Source: Gammaproteobacteria bacterium
GTDB lineage: Bacteria; Pseudomonadota; Gammaproteobacteria; Pseudomonadales; UBA3067
NCBI GenBank assembly: GCA_019090565.1
Contig: JAHRVS010000081.1
Location: forward strand, 1-16,869
Direction of reading: 5' to 3'
Length of the DNA: 16,869 nucleotides
How positions within the stretch are numbered: position 1 is the stretch's first letter; every line of letters begins with the position of its first letter. The translations under genes and the position numbers were made by a program. Under the pieces are notes generated by a model. The model saw only the letters and a list, made by a program, of their open reading frames with translations. It was not told the origin of the DNA and did not search any database. Below are positions 1 through 7,800 of the stretch, piece after piece.

Positions 1-1418
1 CGTTTAGCCGCTTGAAAGCCTACCAATACACGCCCATAGGCTGCGCCATGGTTACGATAATGAAACAAACTGATGTTCCATTTTTCACCCAGACTTATCA
101 AAAAGGCCATCAGGGCACCTGGACGCTCAGGGAATTCGACGCGGTAGAGTAGCTCTTCTCCGATATTGGCATGCCTGCCTCCCACCATGTGCCGAATGTG
201 CAACTTGGCCATTTCGTTATCAGAGAGGTCTTCGGTGGCATAATTCTTATCACGCAACTTTTTGATAATCGCTTGCCGGTCATCAGCATCACGTATCTGC
301 AAGCCGGCAAATACTTGCGCTTCGCTACTGTCGGAGTACCGGTAGTTAAATTCGGAAATATTGATTTTGCCCAAAAGACGACAGAAGCGTCGAAAGCTGC
401 CTGGGGTTTCGAGAATTGTTACGGCTAGGATAGCTTCACGGTTCTCACCTAGCTCGGCCCGCTCTGAAATGTGCCGCAGGCGATCAAAATTGGTATTGGC
501 CCCGCTGTTAATGGCCACCAACGTTTGCTTGCTCGCCCCTTCGCGCTGCACATATTTTTTCAAACCCGCGACGGCAAGTGCTCCGGCGGGCTCGGTGATG
601 GAGCGCGTATCATCAAAGATATCTTTGATGCTGGCGCAAATTTCATCGGTATTCACGGTAATGACTTCATCCACACACTGCCGCGCCACACGAAAGGTTT
701 CTTTGCCAATCTGGGCTACCGCCACACCGTCGGCAAATATACCCACTTCGGGTAAGACCACCCGTCGGTTTTTCTTTAATGCTGCAGCGAAACAAGCAGA
801 ATCTTCTGCTTCGACCCCAATTACTTTGACCTCAGGACGCAAGTACTTAACAAAGGCACTGATGCCTGCAATTAAACCGCCTCCACCTACAGGAATAAAT
901 ATCGCGTCGAGCTGATCAGGCACCTGCTGCAACAGCTCCATGCCAATGGTACCTTGACCGGCAATCACATCACTGTCGTCATAGGGGTGAATAAAGGCAT
1001 AACCTTTTTCTTGCGCCATGACCATCGCATGGGCACACGCTTCATCGAAGGTGTCGCCGTGCAGGATGGCCTTAGAACCAAAGCTTTTTACTGCTCGCAC
1101 TTTGGTATCTGGCGTTGTCTCAGGCATGACAATCACCGACTGAATCCCTAACTTTTGCGCACTGTAAGCCACCCCCTGCGCGTGGTTGCCTGCAGAAGCC
1201 GCAATCACTCCCCGTGACTTTTCCTCCACGGAGAGCTTTACCATATGGTTGTAGGCACCGCGAAGCTTAAACGAATGCACCGGCTGCAAGTCTTCGCGCT
1301 TCAATAAAACGCGATTATCAAGGCGCGCAGAGAGGAACCTTGCTTCGTCAACAGGGGTCTGTTCCGCCACATCATAAACACGGGCGCTTAAAATCTGTTT
1401 TATATACTTGGTTGGCAT
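1..1418 (-). CDS. ilvA: Threonine dehydratase (threonine ammonia-lyase), biosynthetic; 3' end beyond window
   Basis: A PLP enzyme that deaminates L-threonine to 2-oxobutanoate, the committed step to isoleucine, in the cytoplasm. Reading the minus strand from the ATG at 1418-1416 gives 472 codons with no stop, so the last part (family about 505-515 aa) lies left of position 1. The N-terminal fold carries the Schiff-base lysine K51 in HSFKLRGAY and the phosphate-binding glycine loop G178-G181 (GGGGLIAG). The C-terminal third reads as the paired ACT-like regulatory domains (for example ETPGSFRRFCRLLG and the later VEFPERPGALMAFL), where isoleucine and valine act allosterically in the biosynthetic enzyme. 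It is divergent from rpiA across 72 bp, a neighbourhood also known from Pseudomonas. No clear Shine-Dalgarno is visible before the start. Confidence 0.95.
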   Translation of the reverse strand, partial: MPTKYIKQILSARVYDVAEQTPVDEARFLSARLDNRVLLKREDLQPVHSFKLRGAYNHMVKLSVEEKSRGVIAASAGNHAQGVAYSAQKLGIQSVIVMPETTPDTKVRAVKSFGSKAILHGDTFDEACAHAMVMAQEKGYAFIHPYDDSDVIAGQGTIGMELLQQVPDQLDAIFIPVGGGGLIAGISAFVKYLRPEVKVIGVEAEDSACFAAALKKNRRVVLPEVGIFADGVAVAQIGKETFRVARQCVDEVITVNTDEICASIKDIFDDTRSITEPAGALAVAGLKKYVQREGASKQTLVAINSGANTNFDRLRHISERAELGENREAILAVTILETPGSFRRFCRLLGKINISEFNYRYSDSSEAQVFAGLQIRDADDRQAIIKKLRDKNYATEDLSDNEMAKLHIRHMVGGRHANIGEELLYRVEFPERPGALMAFLISLGEKWNISLFHYRNHGAAYGRVLVGFQAAK

Positions 1419-1441
1419 GAGAAAATAGTAGCGTTGATAAT
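1412..1441 (+). promoter_or_regulatory. Candidate sigma-70 promoter for rpiA
   Basis: TTGGCA (1412-1417) and GATAAT (1436-1441), each 5/6 to consensus, are separated by 18 bp and lie about 50 bp upstream of the rpiA start. The -35 box overlaps the ilvA start codon (1416-1418), so expression of the two divergent genes could interfere. A second TATAAT at 1441-1446 has poor -35 partnering. The assignment is by motif only. Confidence 0.45.
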
Positions 1442-1490
1442 ATAATTAGCGATTCTAACCTTATTTATTCCTCTTTTCATCAGGATTCCC

Positions 1491-2150
1491 ATGACCCAAG
1501 ACGAAATGAAAAAAGCAGTGGCTCTCGCCGCAATTGAATACGTGAAAGATGTGCCCATAATTGGTGTTGGCACGGGCTCCACGGCCAATTTCTTTATCGA
1601 CGCACTGGCCGACATGAAACACCTGTTTGATGGGGCTGTGGCAAGCTCCGTAGCTTCCGCTGAACGCTTGAAGTCCCACGGCATCCCCGTCTACGACTTA
1701 AATGCTGTGGATAGCGTGCCGGTATACGTCGATGGCGCAGATGAAGCCAATGCTGAACTCGCATTGATAAAGGGCGGCGGCGGCGCGCTAACCCGAGAAA
1801 AGATCATTGCCGCAGTGGCCGAGAAATTCATCTGTATCGCAGACAAATCAAAATTGGTACCCATCTTGGGTGGCTTCCCCCTGCCCATTGAGGTCCTGCC
1901 TATGGCCCGCAGCCATGTCGGACGAGCAATGGTAAAACTGGAAGGGGACCCGGTCTACCGTGAAGATTTCGTGACCGATAACGGTAATATCATTCTCGAT
2001 GTCTACAACCTGAATATCACCAACCCAGAAAGGCTTGAGCAGGAGATCAACAACATTACCGGCGTCGTGACCAATGGGCTGTTTGCTCAGCGCCCCGCTG
2101 ATGTGCTGTTGCTAGGCAGCGAGCAAGGCGTAGAAACAATCATCGCCTAG
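1491..2150 (+). CDS. rpiA: Ribose-5-phosphate isomerase A
   Basis: Interconverts ribose 5-phosphate and ribulose 5-phosphate in the non-oxidative pentose phosphate pathway (cytoplasm). The 219-residue product matches the usual RpiA length and aligns without gaps over the recognisable motifs: GVGTGST phosphate loop (residues 25-31), DGADE (81-85) and KGGGGALTREK (94-104). The catalytic set known from E. coli RpiA is present at the same numbers: D81, D84, K94 and the base E103. The ATG is preceded by AGGA at 1482-1485 with 5-nt spacing. It is a single gene transcribed away from ilvA; cyaA follows 103 bp later in the same direction with its own candidate -10 boxes, so co-transcription is possible but not required. 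Confidence 0.97.
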   Translation: MTQDEMKKAVALAAIEYVKDVPIIGVGTGSTANFFIDALADMKHLFDGAVASSVASAERLKSHGIPVYDLNAVDSVPVYVDGADEANAELALIKGGGGALTREKIIAAVAEKFICIADKSKLVPILGGFPLPIEVLPMARSHVGRAMVKLEGDPVYREDFVTDNGNIILDVYNLNITNPERLEQEINNITGVVTNGLFAQRPADVLLLGSEQGVETIIA

Positions 2151-2177
2151 CCCGAGCACAGACACAGGCAAATACTC

Positions 2178-2195
2178 ACCCGGTGAAATCCGGGT
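2178..2195 (+). other. Inverted repeat between rpiA and cyaA
   Basis: ACCCGG (2178-2183) and CCGGGT (2190-2195) form a perfect 6-bp stem with a 6-nt loop, 28 bp after the rpiA stop. No T-tract follows on either strand, so it is not a canonical intrinsic terminator; it may protect the rpiA 3' end or be an operator. The overlapping palindrome TCACC-C-GGTGA (2176-2186) uses part of the same bases. Confidence 0.4.
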
Positions 2196-2241
2196 AAAGA
2201 AAGAACACATAATAGAACCCTCGCCACTGGTTTAGCCCAAC

Positions 2242-2247
2242 TATAAT
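2242..2247 (+). promoter_or_regulatory. Candidate -10 box abutting the cyaA start
   Basis: A perfect TATAAT ends 6 bp before the cyaA ATG, so a transcript from it would start at or within a base or two of the start codon. No good -35 is seen at 16-18 bp upstream. An alternative is GTGAAA (2183-2188) with CATAAT (2208-2213), 19-bp spacer, which would give a leader of about 35-40 nt. Motif evidence only. Confidence 0.3.
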
Positions 2248-2253
2248 CAGGGG

Positions 2254-5136
2254 ATGGCTGCCCCACTATCCCAAGCCCTCTCTTTTAACGAGAGGGACAT
2301 TGACCGTAAAGTCCTTCGCGAAATTAAGCGCCGCTTTTTAAGCGCCAACGCGGAACGCATTGCGCGCGCGCTGTCTTTGCAAACGACTAGACAGAAGCAT
2401 TTCCTTGAATTGCTACCCCTGCTTCTGCACGTCAACCATCCTCTGTTTCCTGGCTACGTCAACAAAGACGCCCCAGCAGGCGTGGTGGGCTACAAGCCCG
2501 ACAGGGTTGCTCTGCAGCAAGCGCGTGGGCTATCGCGAAGCTTTCGCCATAACCCACGCCATCAAACTTACGGGGATATTCACAGTGTTTTCCTTATGGG
2601 TAGTACGGGCACCATCGCGCAATCGAACTCCAGCGATCTCGATATTTGGATTTGCCACAGCAATACACTCATGAGCCACGAGCTGGAGCTACTTGAAGAA
2701 AAACTAAACCTTATCAGTCGATGGGGCAATGACCTGCGACTCGAAGCCAACTTCTTTTTGATGGATAGCGAGAAATTTCGCCTGGGTTTACGTCAGGGTT
2801 TGTCCACCGAAGACTGCGGTTCGTCCCAGCACTACTTACTGCTGGATGAATTTTACCGTACGGCCTTGCTCCTTGCTGGGCGCTACCCAATTTGGTGGCT
2901 GATCCCACCGGAAGAAAATTCCCGCTACACCGAAATGACGAGCACCCTGATTAACAAACGGTACATTCGTGATACCGAGTCTATCGACTTTGGCAATACC
3001 GATAAAATCCCTGCGGGGGAGTTTATCGGTGCCGGTATGTGGCAACTCTACAAAGGCGTCGACGCAGCCCACAAATCCATACTCAAAATTGGCCTCACCG
3101 AGGCCTACGCTAAAGAATTTCCTGATGTGGGCTTTTTGAGTGCCGAATACAAACAAGCCATCTATGAAAACCGTCTTGATATCGATGAGTTAGACCCTTA
3201 CATCATGGTCTATCGCAAACTCGAAAAATACTTACAGGGTAGCAATGAGCCCGAACGCTTGGAATTGGTTCGCCGCTGCCTCTATTTTAAAACCAATATC
3301 GCTCTTAGCAAACCTCGTACCTCGCAACGCTCATGGCGGGAAAAGCTGCTGTCTAAGCTGGTAAGCGAATGGCAATGGGATTCAGGCCTGATAAAGCAGT
3401 TAGATCGGCGTTACCGCTGGAATATTCAATCGGTCATTCAAGAGCGCGAAGCCCTGGTCACACAGCTCACCCACAGCTATCGATTTCTAGCAAATTTTGC
3501 TCAGCAATACGATAAAACAGACAAAGATTTCACCATCAATCAGCAAGACATGGTGACCTTGGGCCGAAAACTGTATGCCGCGTTTGAACGCAAAGGGGGC
3601 AAGCTCGAACTGGTGAACCCGAACATCACCAAACATGTCACCGAAGACCTGCTGACATTTTATTATGATGCCCCCAATCCGAATAACGAAAGCACTCACT
3701 CCTGGGCTTTGTATTTAGGCCAGCAGAGCATTGAGCAACTGGCATCATGCCGACCTTTAAAACGCTCACAGTCTTTTCTTGAACTCTTGGCCTGGTGTTA
3801 CTTTAATCGCATCATGGATGCAAACTCACGCGTTTCCATCCATGCCTCACCCAGCGACTTAGATCGACAAGAGTTACTGAAACTGATTCAAAGTTTTGAG
3901 AAAACATTTCCTCTCGATACCTACCGCAAAACACTCAATCGCTTCGAGCACAATGCCGAAGTCGTACACAGCGCTCTGTTTCTGAATGTGGGCCTCGACC
4001 CCTTTTCTATGGCCAGACAAAAAGGTTTCAGCCGCCTCAGTGTGCGCACAGACCCTTTCTCCTACAGCGGCCTAAAAGACAATTTGACTCTCAGTGTCGA
4101 CCAACTTGATATCAATAGTTGGGGAGAAATTTTCACGAAACGCTTTGTGGGTGAAAATGCCGTGCTCAATTGTTTGTTGGATTATTTGCAAAGCCATCCA
4201 CAGCCTCCAGCTCAAAATGAAACGCCCCCCTTTCCTGAGCTGACCGTTCAGTGTTTCAACGCAAGCCGAGGAAAATCCATTGCCGACCGTGTCCATCAAT
4301 TAATTGATGATGTGGTCACCCACTATAAACGAAGGCAGAACGCACGCTACATCCTAGAGATTGATCGCACCTACCACTTATTGCACCTGCAAGCAGAAAG
4401 CCCCTGGATGGAAAGCTTTCAAAGCGAAAAATGGCTATTGGATGCCCTCAATAAACCCCAAGGCACTTTTAGCCCGATCACCATCGACCGCGACACCGAC
4501 TCCCTTCCGACGCTAAAACTAATCAGCCATCACAACGAGGCCAACTTACTGCAGGCCTTTTACCGCACCGGCCCTCTCCATACCGAAATCTATTTCACGG
4601 ATTTCGGTGGCGCTTTGTATTTTGGCTTGGTCTACAGTGGCGATGAAAACAGCCTTGTGTCTCAGCTACAACACTTCACCCATACCACCCTTTATCGACT
4701 TGCCACTGAATCCGCAGACCCAAGCCTTTCTAAACGAAACCCCCGATTGCAGTTTTTCAAGATTTGCGACCAAAAGGGAAGTCATCGCCAATTTTTAGAG
4801 GCCAGAACCCCGTCACCAAAAGCCGCTAGCGAGCACTATTACGATGTGCACGCCGTTGCCGAACTGGATGCCACCGGCAACGTAGTGTTCTCAATTTTTT
4901 GCGAAGGCACCGCTTTCACCCAAGTTGAGTATGGAAAAGAGCTGTTTAACGCAGTGAGTCGGCATATTCTCCAGCATCGCAAAAACCAGGGTCGCTACCC
5001 CTGCTACATTACTGACTTGAACCTTTCCAGCATCCAGCACAAACTAGGTCAAAATAGTTTTTTTTCTATCAACCAATACTTTCAATTTAAGTTCAAGCTG
5101 GAGCACGCGCTTAACCAAGCGCTTTTTGCTGTTTAG
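2254..5136 (+). CDS. cyaA: Class I adenylate cyclase
   Basis: Makes cAMP from ATP for CRP/Vfr-type regulators; the class I enzyme is cytosolic or membrane-associated. The 960-residue product is in the range of Pseudomonas CyaA and longer than E. coli CyaA (848). The N-terminal catalytic half has a nucleotidyltransferase-like signature: G116-S117 in LMGSTGT, followed by D128 and D130 in SSDLDIWICHS, the metal-binding aspartates. The segments ELLPLLLHVNHPLFPGY and SFFLELLAWCYFN-like regions are typical of the family; the C-terminal half is the regulatory region. Start: the ATG at 2254 has a stop (2233-2235) a few codons upstream, and 15 residues precede the conserved IDRKVL, as in pseudomonad homologues. 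The AGGGG immediately touches the ATG with no spacer, which is unusual. The last codons contain a terminator-like hairpin. Confidence 0.96.
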   Translation: MAAPLSQALSFNERDIDRKVLREIKRRFLSANAERIARALSLQTTRQKHFLELLPLLLHVNHPLFPGYVNKDAPAGVVGYKPDRVALQQARGLSRSFRHNPRHQTYGDIHSVFLMGSTGTIAQSNSSDLDIWICHSNTLMSHELELLEEKLNLISRWGNDLRLEANFFLMDSEKFRLGLRQGLSTEDCGSSQHYLLLDEFYRTALLLAGRYPIWWLIPPEENSRYTEMTSTLINKRYIRDTESIDFGNTDKIPAGEFIGAGMWQLYKGVDAAHKSILKIGLTEAYAKEFPDVGFLSAEYKQAIYENRLDIDELDPYIMVYRKLEKYLQGSNEPERLELVRRCLYFKTNIALSKPRTSQRSWREKLLSKLVSEWQWDSGLIKQLDRRYRWNIQSVIQEREALVTQLTHSYRFLANFAQQYDKTDKDFTINQQDMVTLGRKLYAAFERKGGKLELVNPNITKHVTEDLLTFYYDAPNPNNESTHSWALYLGQQSIEQLASCRPLKRSQSFLELLAWCYFNRIMDANSRVSIHASPSDLDRQELLKLIQSFEKTFPLDTYRKTLNRFEHNAEVVHSALFLNVGLDPFSMARQKGFSRLSVRTDPFSYSGLKDNLTLSVDQLDINSWGEIFTKRFVGENAVLNCLLDYLQSHPQPPAQNETPPFPELTVQCFNASRGKSIADRVHQLIDDVVTHYKRRQNARYILEIDRTYHLLHLQAESPWMESFQSEKWLLDALNKPQGTFSPITIDRDTDSLPTLKLISHHNEANLLQAFYRTGPLHTEIYFTDFGGALYFGLVYSGDENSLVSQLQHFTHTTLYRLATESADPSLSKRNPRLQFFKICDQKGSHRQFLEARTPSPKAASEHYYDVHAVAELDATGNVVFSIFCEGTAFTQVEYGKELFNAVSRHILQHRKNQGRYPCYITDLNLSSIQHKLGQNSFFSINQYFQFKFKLEHALNQALFAV
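5107..5127 (+). terminator. Terminator-like hairpin inside the last codons of cyaA
   Basis: GCGCTT (5107-5112), loop AACC, AAGCGC (5117-5122) and a TTTTT run (5123-5127) form a compact GC-rich hairpin with a U-tract. It lies upstream of the cyaA stop codon (5134-5136), so termination here would release a transcript lacking a stop. The stem is only 6 bp, and a translating ribosome would disrupt it. Confidence 0.5.
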
Positions 5137-5428
5137 GGCACCTATCGGCCTTCGCCTAAGCGCTCTCAATTACAGATTCAAACTCTACGCTGGCCTCCCG
5201 CGCAACGCTACCCTAGACCTTTCACACCTTCGTTCAACTTTGCCTACTATTTCGCTCTATTGTGAAAATTTCAACAACCTGCCGCGGGATTGCACCCATA
5301 GTGCCAAGCCGAAGCGCAATTTTTGCCATTCCCCGGTGCACAGATTGAAACCCCAGCGTATACTTAGCGGCCTATGCTTGGCGCGACAGCACATGACCTC
5401 TCGCGCCTAAAATTCAGAGAGATGAACC
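5137..5428. other. Gene-free stretch between cyaA and lptM
   Basis: These 292 bp hold no ORF on either strand that I can recognise. In many gammaproteobacteria the frataxin gene cyaY sits here on the minus strand; no such frame or remnant is visible. The stretch presumably holds the promoter of the lptM-lysA-dapF cluster: TATACT (5359-5364) and TATGCT (5373-5378) are possible -10 boxes, with TTGAAA at 5345-5350 at unsuitable distances (8 and 22 bp). TGTGA at 5261-5265 region resembles a CRP half-site only (TGTGA-N6-CAACA). Confidence 0.5.
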
Positions 5429-5590
5429 GTGCCCACTTTATTATTTAAAACAGGCCTGCTTTTATGCCTGCTGGCTAGCGCCGCCTGCGGCCAAAAGGGC
5501 CCTCTCAGAGCAGCTGGATTGGAAGCGCCTTCACCAACAAAAAATGCAGCAACGGTGCAACAAGACCCTTCGCCCGTCGGCCAAAAATAG
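5429..5590 (+). CDS. lptM: LPS translocon maturation chaperone LptM (YifL-like small lipoprotein)
   Basis: A 53-residue lipoprotein, too short for most gene finders. It begins with GTG at 5429: a TGA at 5423-5425 closes the frame upstream, and AGAGAG (5416-5421) gives 7-nt spacing. A hydrophobic signal (residues 4-19, TLLFKTGLLLCLLASAA) runs into C20, followed directly by GQKGPL, the hallmark of the family (E. coli has CGLKGPL). The lipobox SAAC is looser than consensus LAGC. The tail is rich in Pro, Ala and Gln. LptM is known to bind the LptD/LptE outer membrane LPS translocon and promote correct LptD disulfide formation. The gene precedes lysA by 50 bp, the arrangement usual in Pseudomonas relatives, which supports the call. 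Confidence 0.88.
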   Translation: MPTLLFKTGLLLCLLASAACGQKGPLRAAGLEAPSPTKNAATVQQDPSPVGQK

Positions 5591-5640
5591 CGTGCCCTTG
5601 GCGACCACCCTTGATATTCAAACTTTTATAAGCGTGATTT

Positions 5641-6888
5641 ATGGACCATTTTAATTACCAAACATCCTCACTTTTTGCCGAAGGCTGCGCCATTGCCGAC
5701 CTAGCAAATACCTACGGCACACCCTGCTATGTCTATTCCCGCGCCACGCTCGAACGTCACTGGCATGCCTTCGACGACGCCTTTGGCGATTACCCTCATA
5801 AAATTTGCTATGCCGTAAAAGCCAACTCCAACATCGCCGTTTTAAACCTGCTTAGTCGCCTCGGCTCTGGCTTTGACATTGTCTCTATTGGGGAGCTTGA
5901 GCGTGTATTGGTCGCTGGCGGTGACCCCACTAAAATCGTATTTTCCGGTGTAGGCAAGCAAACCCACGAAATCCGCCGAGCTTTAGAGGTGGGCATTCAT
6001 TGCTTTAACGTGGAATCAATTCCCGAACTGACTCGTATCAACAACGTTGCAAAAACCTTAGGGGTTCAAGCCGCTATTTCCTTGCGCATTAATCCCGATG
6101 TCGACCCGAAAACCCATCCTTATATCTCCACCGGCTTAAAAGAAAACAAGTTTGGCATCTCCTCAGACCAAGCTCTCGACGCATTCAAGCAGGCCGCTGC
6201 GTTCGCACACCTAGATGTAATTGGGATTGATTGCCACATCGGTTCGCAGCTCACCCAGCTACAGCCCTTTCTCGATGCACTAGATCGCATACTAGGCCTG
6301 CATCAGCAACTCGAACAGGAAGGGTTCACTATCAAACACCTGGATATTGGTGGAGGCCTTGGCGTACGTTATGACAATGAAACACCCCCAGAGCCAGCCC
6401 AGTATGCAAGCGCTGTACTGAAAAAAATCGCCCCCACCGGCCTCGAAGTCATTATGGAGCCGGGCCGAGCAATTGCTGCCAATGCGGGCATCCTCGTCAC
6501 AGAGGTGGAGTTCATTAAAGAAAGTGAAGACAAAAATTTTGCCATTGTTGACGCGGCAATGAACGACTTGATCCGCCCATCGCTTTACCAAGCGTGGCAG
6601 GCTATTATTCCGGTTACGAAGCGCTCAAGTGAAAAAACGTCGTCCTACGATATTGTCGGTCCCATCTGTGAGACCGGTGACTACCTAGGAAAAGACCGCG
6701 AACTTTCCATTGAACCCGGCGATTTGCTCGCAGTGCGCTCAGCGGGTGCCTATGGCTTTACCATGAGTTCGAACTACAATAGTCGAAACCGGCCCGCCGA
6801 AATCATGGTAGACAATGAAAAACACTACCTAATTCGAAAACGGGAAACCATTAAAGAGCAGTTAACGGGCGAATCTCTCCTACCCTGA
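5641..6888 (+). CDS. lysA: Diaminopimelate decarboxylase
   Basis: The last step of lysine biosynthesis: PLP-dependent decarboxylation of meso-diaminopimelate to L-lysine, in the cytoplasm. The 415-residue product has the usual length and fold-type III motifs: Schiff-base K60 in CYAVKANSN, H199 in DCHIGSQ, the phosphate-binding G237-G239 (GGGLGVRY), E273-R276 (EPGR) and the active-site cysteine C343 in ICETGDYLG, contributed across the dimer. GAYGFTMSSNYNSRNRPAE near the C-terminus carries the substrate-contacting tyrosine region. There is no strong Shine-Dalgarno before the ATG. The gene lies between lptM and dapF and is probably co-transcribed with them. A 12-bp inverted repeat starts within its last codons and continues past the stop. 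Confidence 0.97.
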   Translation: MDHFNYQTSSLFAEGCAIADLANTYGTPCYVYSRATLERHWHAFDDAFGDYPHKICYAVKANSNIAVLNLLSRLGSGFDIVSIGELERVLVAGGDPTKIVFSGVGKQTHEIRRALEVGIHCFNVESIPELTRINNVAKTLGVQAAISLRINPDVDPKTHPYISTGLKENKFGISSDQALDAFKQAAAFAHLDVIGIDCHIGSQLTQLQPFLDALDRILGLHQQLEQEGFTIKHLDIGGGLGVRYDNETPPEPAQYASAVLKKIAPTGLEVIMEPGRAIAANAGILVTEVEFIKESEDKNFAIVDAAMNDLIRPSLYQAWQAIIPVTKRSSEKTSSYDIVGPICETGDYLGKDRELSIEPGDLLAVRSAGAYGFTMSSNYNSRNRPAEIMVDNEKHYLIRKRETIKEQLTGESLLP

Positions 6889-6919
6889 TAGAGAGGCTTG
6901 CTCCCTTTATCAGGGTAGG
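6879..6919 (+). repeat. Perfect 12-bp inverted repeat across the lysA stop
   Basis: CCTACCCTGATA (6879-6890) and TATCAGGGTAGG (6908-6919) pair perfectly around a 17-nt loop. The left arm contains the lysA stop codon (6886-6888), and the right arm ends 26 bp before the dapF ATG. No T-tract follows (next bases CCCAGTC), so full intrinsic termination is not expected on the plus strand. It could be an mRNA-stabilising or attenuating hairpin between lysA and dapF, or a protein-binding site. Confidence 0.7.
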
Positions 6920-6945
6920 CCCAGTCAGCCAATACAAGAAAAAAC

Positions 6946-7800
6946 ATGAACTTAGCTTTCACCAAAATGCACGGCCTGGGCAATGACTTCGTCGTCCTCG
7001 ATGGTGTCACACAGGACATTCACTTATCGGAAGATCAGGTCCGCTTGATCTCTAACCGGCAGCTGGGGGTCGGCTGCGACCAAGTTTTATTGGTGGAGCC
7101 TCCTCAACAGCCTGATATGGATTTCCGCTACCGTATTTTCAATGCCGATGGCAGTGAGGTGGAACAATGCGGCAATGGTGCTCGCTGCTTCGCGCTCTAC
7201 GTGCAGAAAAAGCGCCTGACCCACAAGCAGACCATTCACGTTGAAACCATGAATGCCAACATCGAGCTCCATATCGAACAAGGCCAGCAGGTCAGGGTTG
7301 ATATGGGAGAACCCCTGCTCGCCCCCGAAAAAGTCCCATTTACTGCGCCCAAGCAGCAGCTCAGCTACCCACTAACAATCAATACGGCAGGCCAAAGCCA
7401 GTCCTACAGCCTCGGTGTCGTCTCTATGGGCAACCCCCATCGCGTACTCTGCGTTAACGATGTCGCAAACACCCCCGTGGAGAACATTGGTTCACTATTA
7501 AGCCACCACCCTGATTTTCCAAATAGCGCAAACATTGGCTTTATGGAAGTCGTGAACCGCAACCACATTAAACTTCGTGTTTACGAGCGTGGCGCGGGCG
7601 AAACACTGGCCTGCGGAACCGGTGCCTGTGCAGCGGTTGTCATTGGCGTGGAACGGGACTTGTTGCAAAGCCCTGTAACGGTAGATCTTCCGGGAGGGTC
7701 GCTGATCATTAATTACAATAAAAGCCAAGGTGGGCACTATCACAAGGTATTCATGACAGGCCCTGCGGAATTTGTCTTTGAAGGAAAAATAAATCTATGA
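6946..7800 (+). CDS. dapF: Diaminopimelate epimerase
   Basis: Converts LL-diaminopimelate to the meso form used both for peptidoglycan and by LysA for lysine; cofactor-independent, cytoplasmic. The 284-residue product has the two catalytic cysteines in their family contexts: C75 in QCGNGARC and C223 in LACGTGACAA (E. coli C73 and C217). The N-terminus KMHGLGNDF and the RVYERGAGET segment before C223 are also diagnostic. It follows lysA by 57 bp, containing the inverted repeat arm, and its TGA overlaps the ATG of the DUF484 gene by 4 bp (ATGA), so the two are translationally coupled. Only a weak purine-rich stretch (AAGAAAAAAC) precedes the start. Confidence 0.97.
   Translation: MNLAFTKMHGLGNDFVVLDGVTQDIHLSEDQVRLISNRQLGVGCDQVLLVEPPQQPDMDFRYRIFNADGSEVEQCGNGARCFALYVQKKRLTHKQTIHVETMNANIELHIEQGQQVRVDMGEPLLAPEKVPFTAPKQQLSYPLTINTAGQSQSYSLGVVSMGNPHRVLCVNDVANTPVENIGSLLSHHPDFPNSANIGFMEVVNRNHIKLRVYERGAGETLACGTGACAAVVIGVERDLLQSPVTVDLPGGSLIINYNKSQGGHYHKVFMTGPAEFVFEGKINL

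Noticed and set aside
5261..5276. CRP site downstream of cyaA
   Set aside because: Only the left half (TGTGA) matches; the right half is CAACA instead of TCACA, and it is not placed near a convincing promoter.
5126..5410. An open frame of 94 codons after cyaA on the plus strand
   Set aside because: It starts inside the cyaA end, has no Shine-Dalgarno, shows no recognisable motif and has a composition unlike the neighbouring proteins. It fills the gap by chance.
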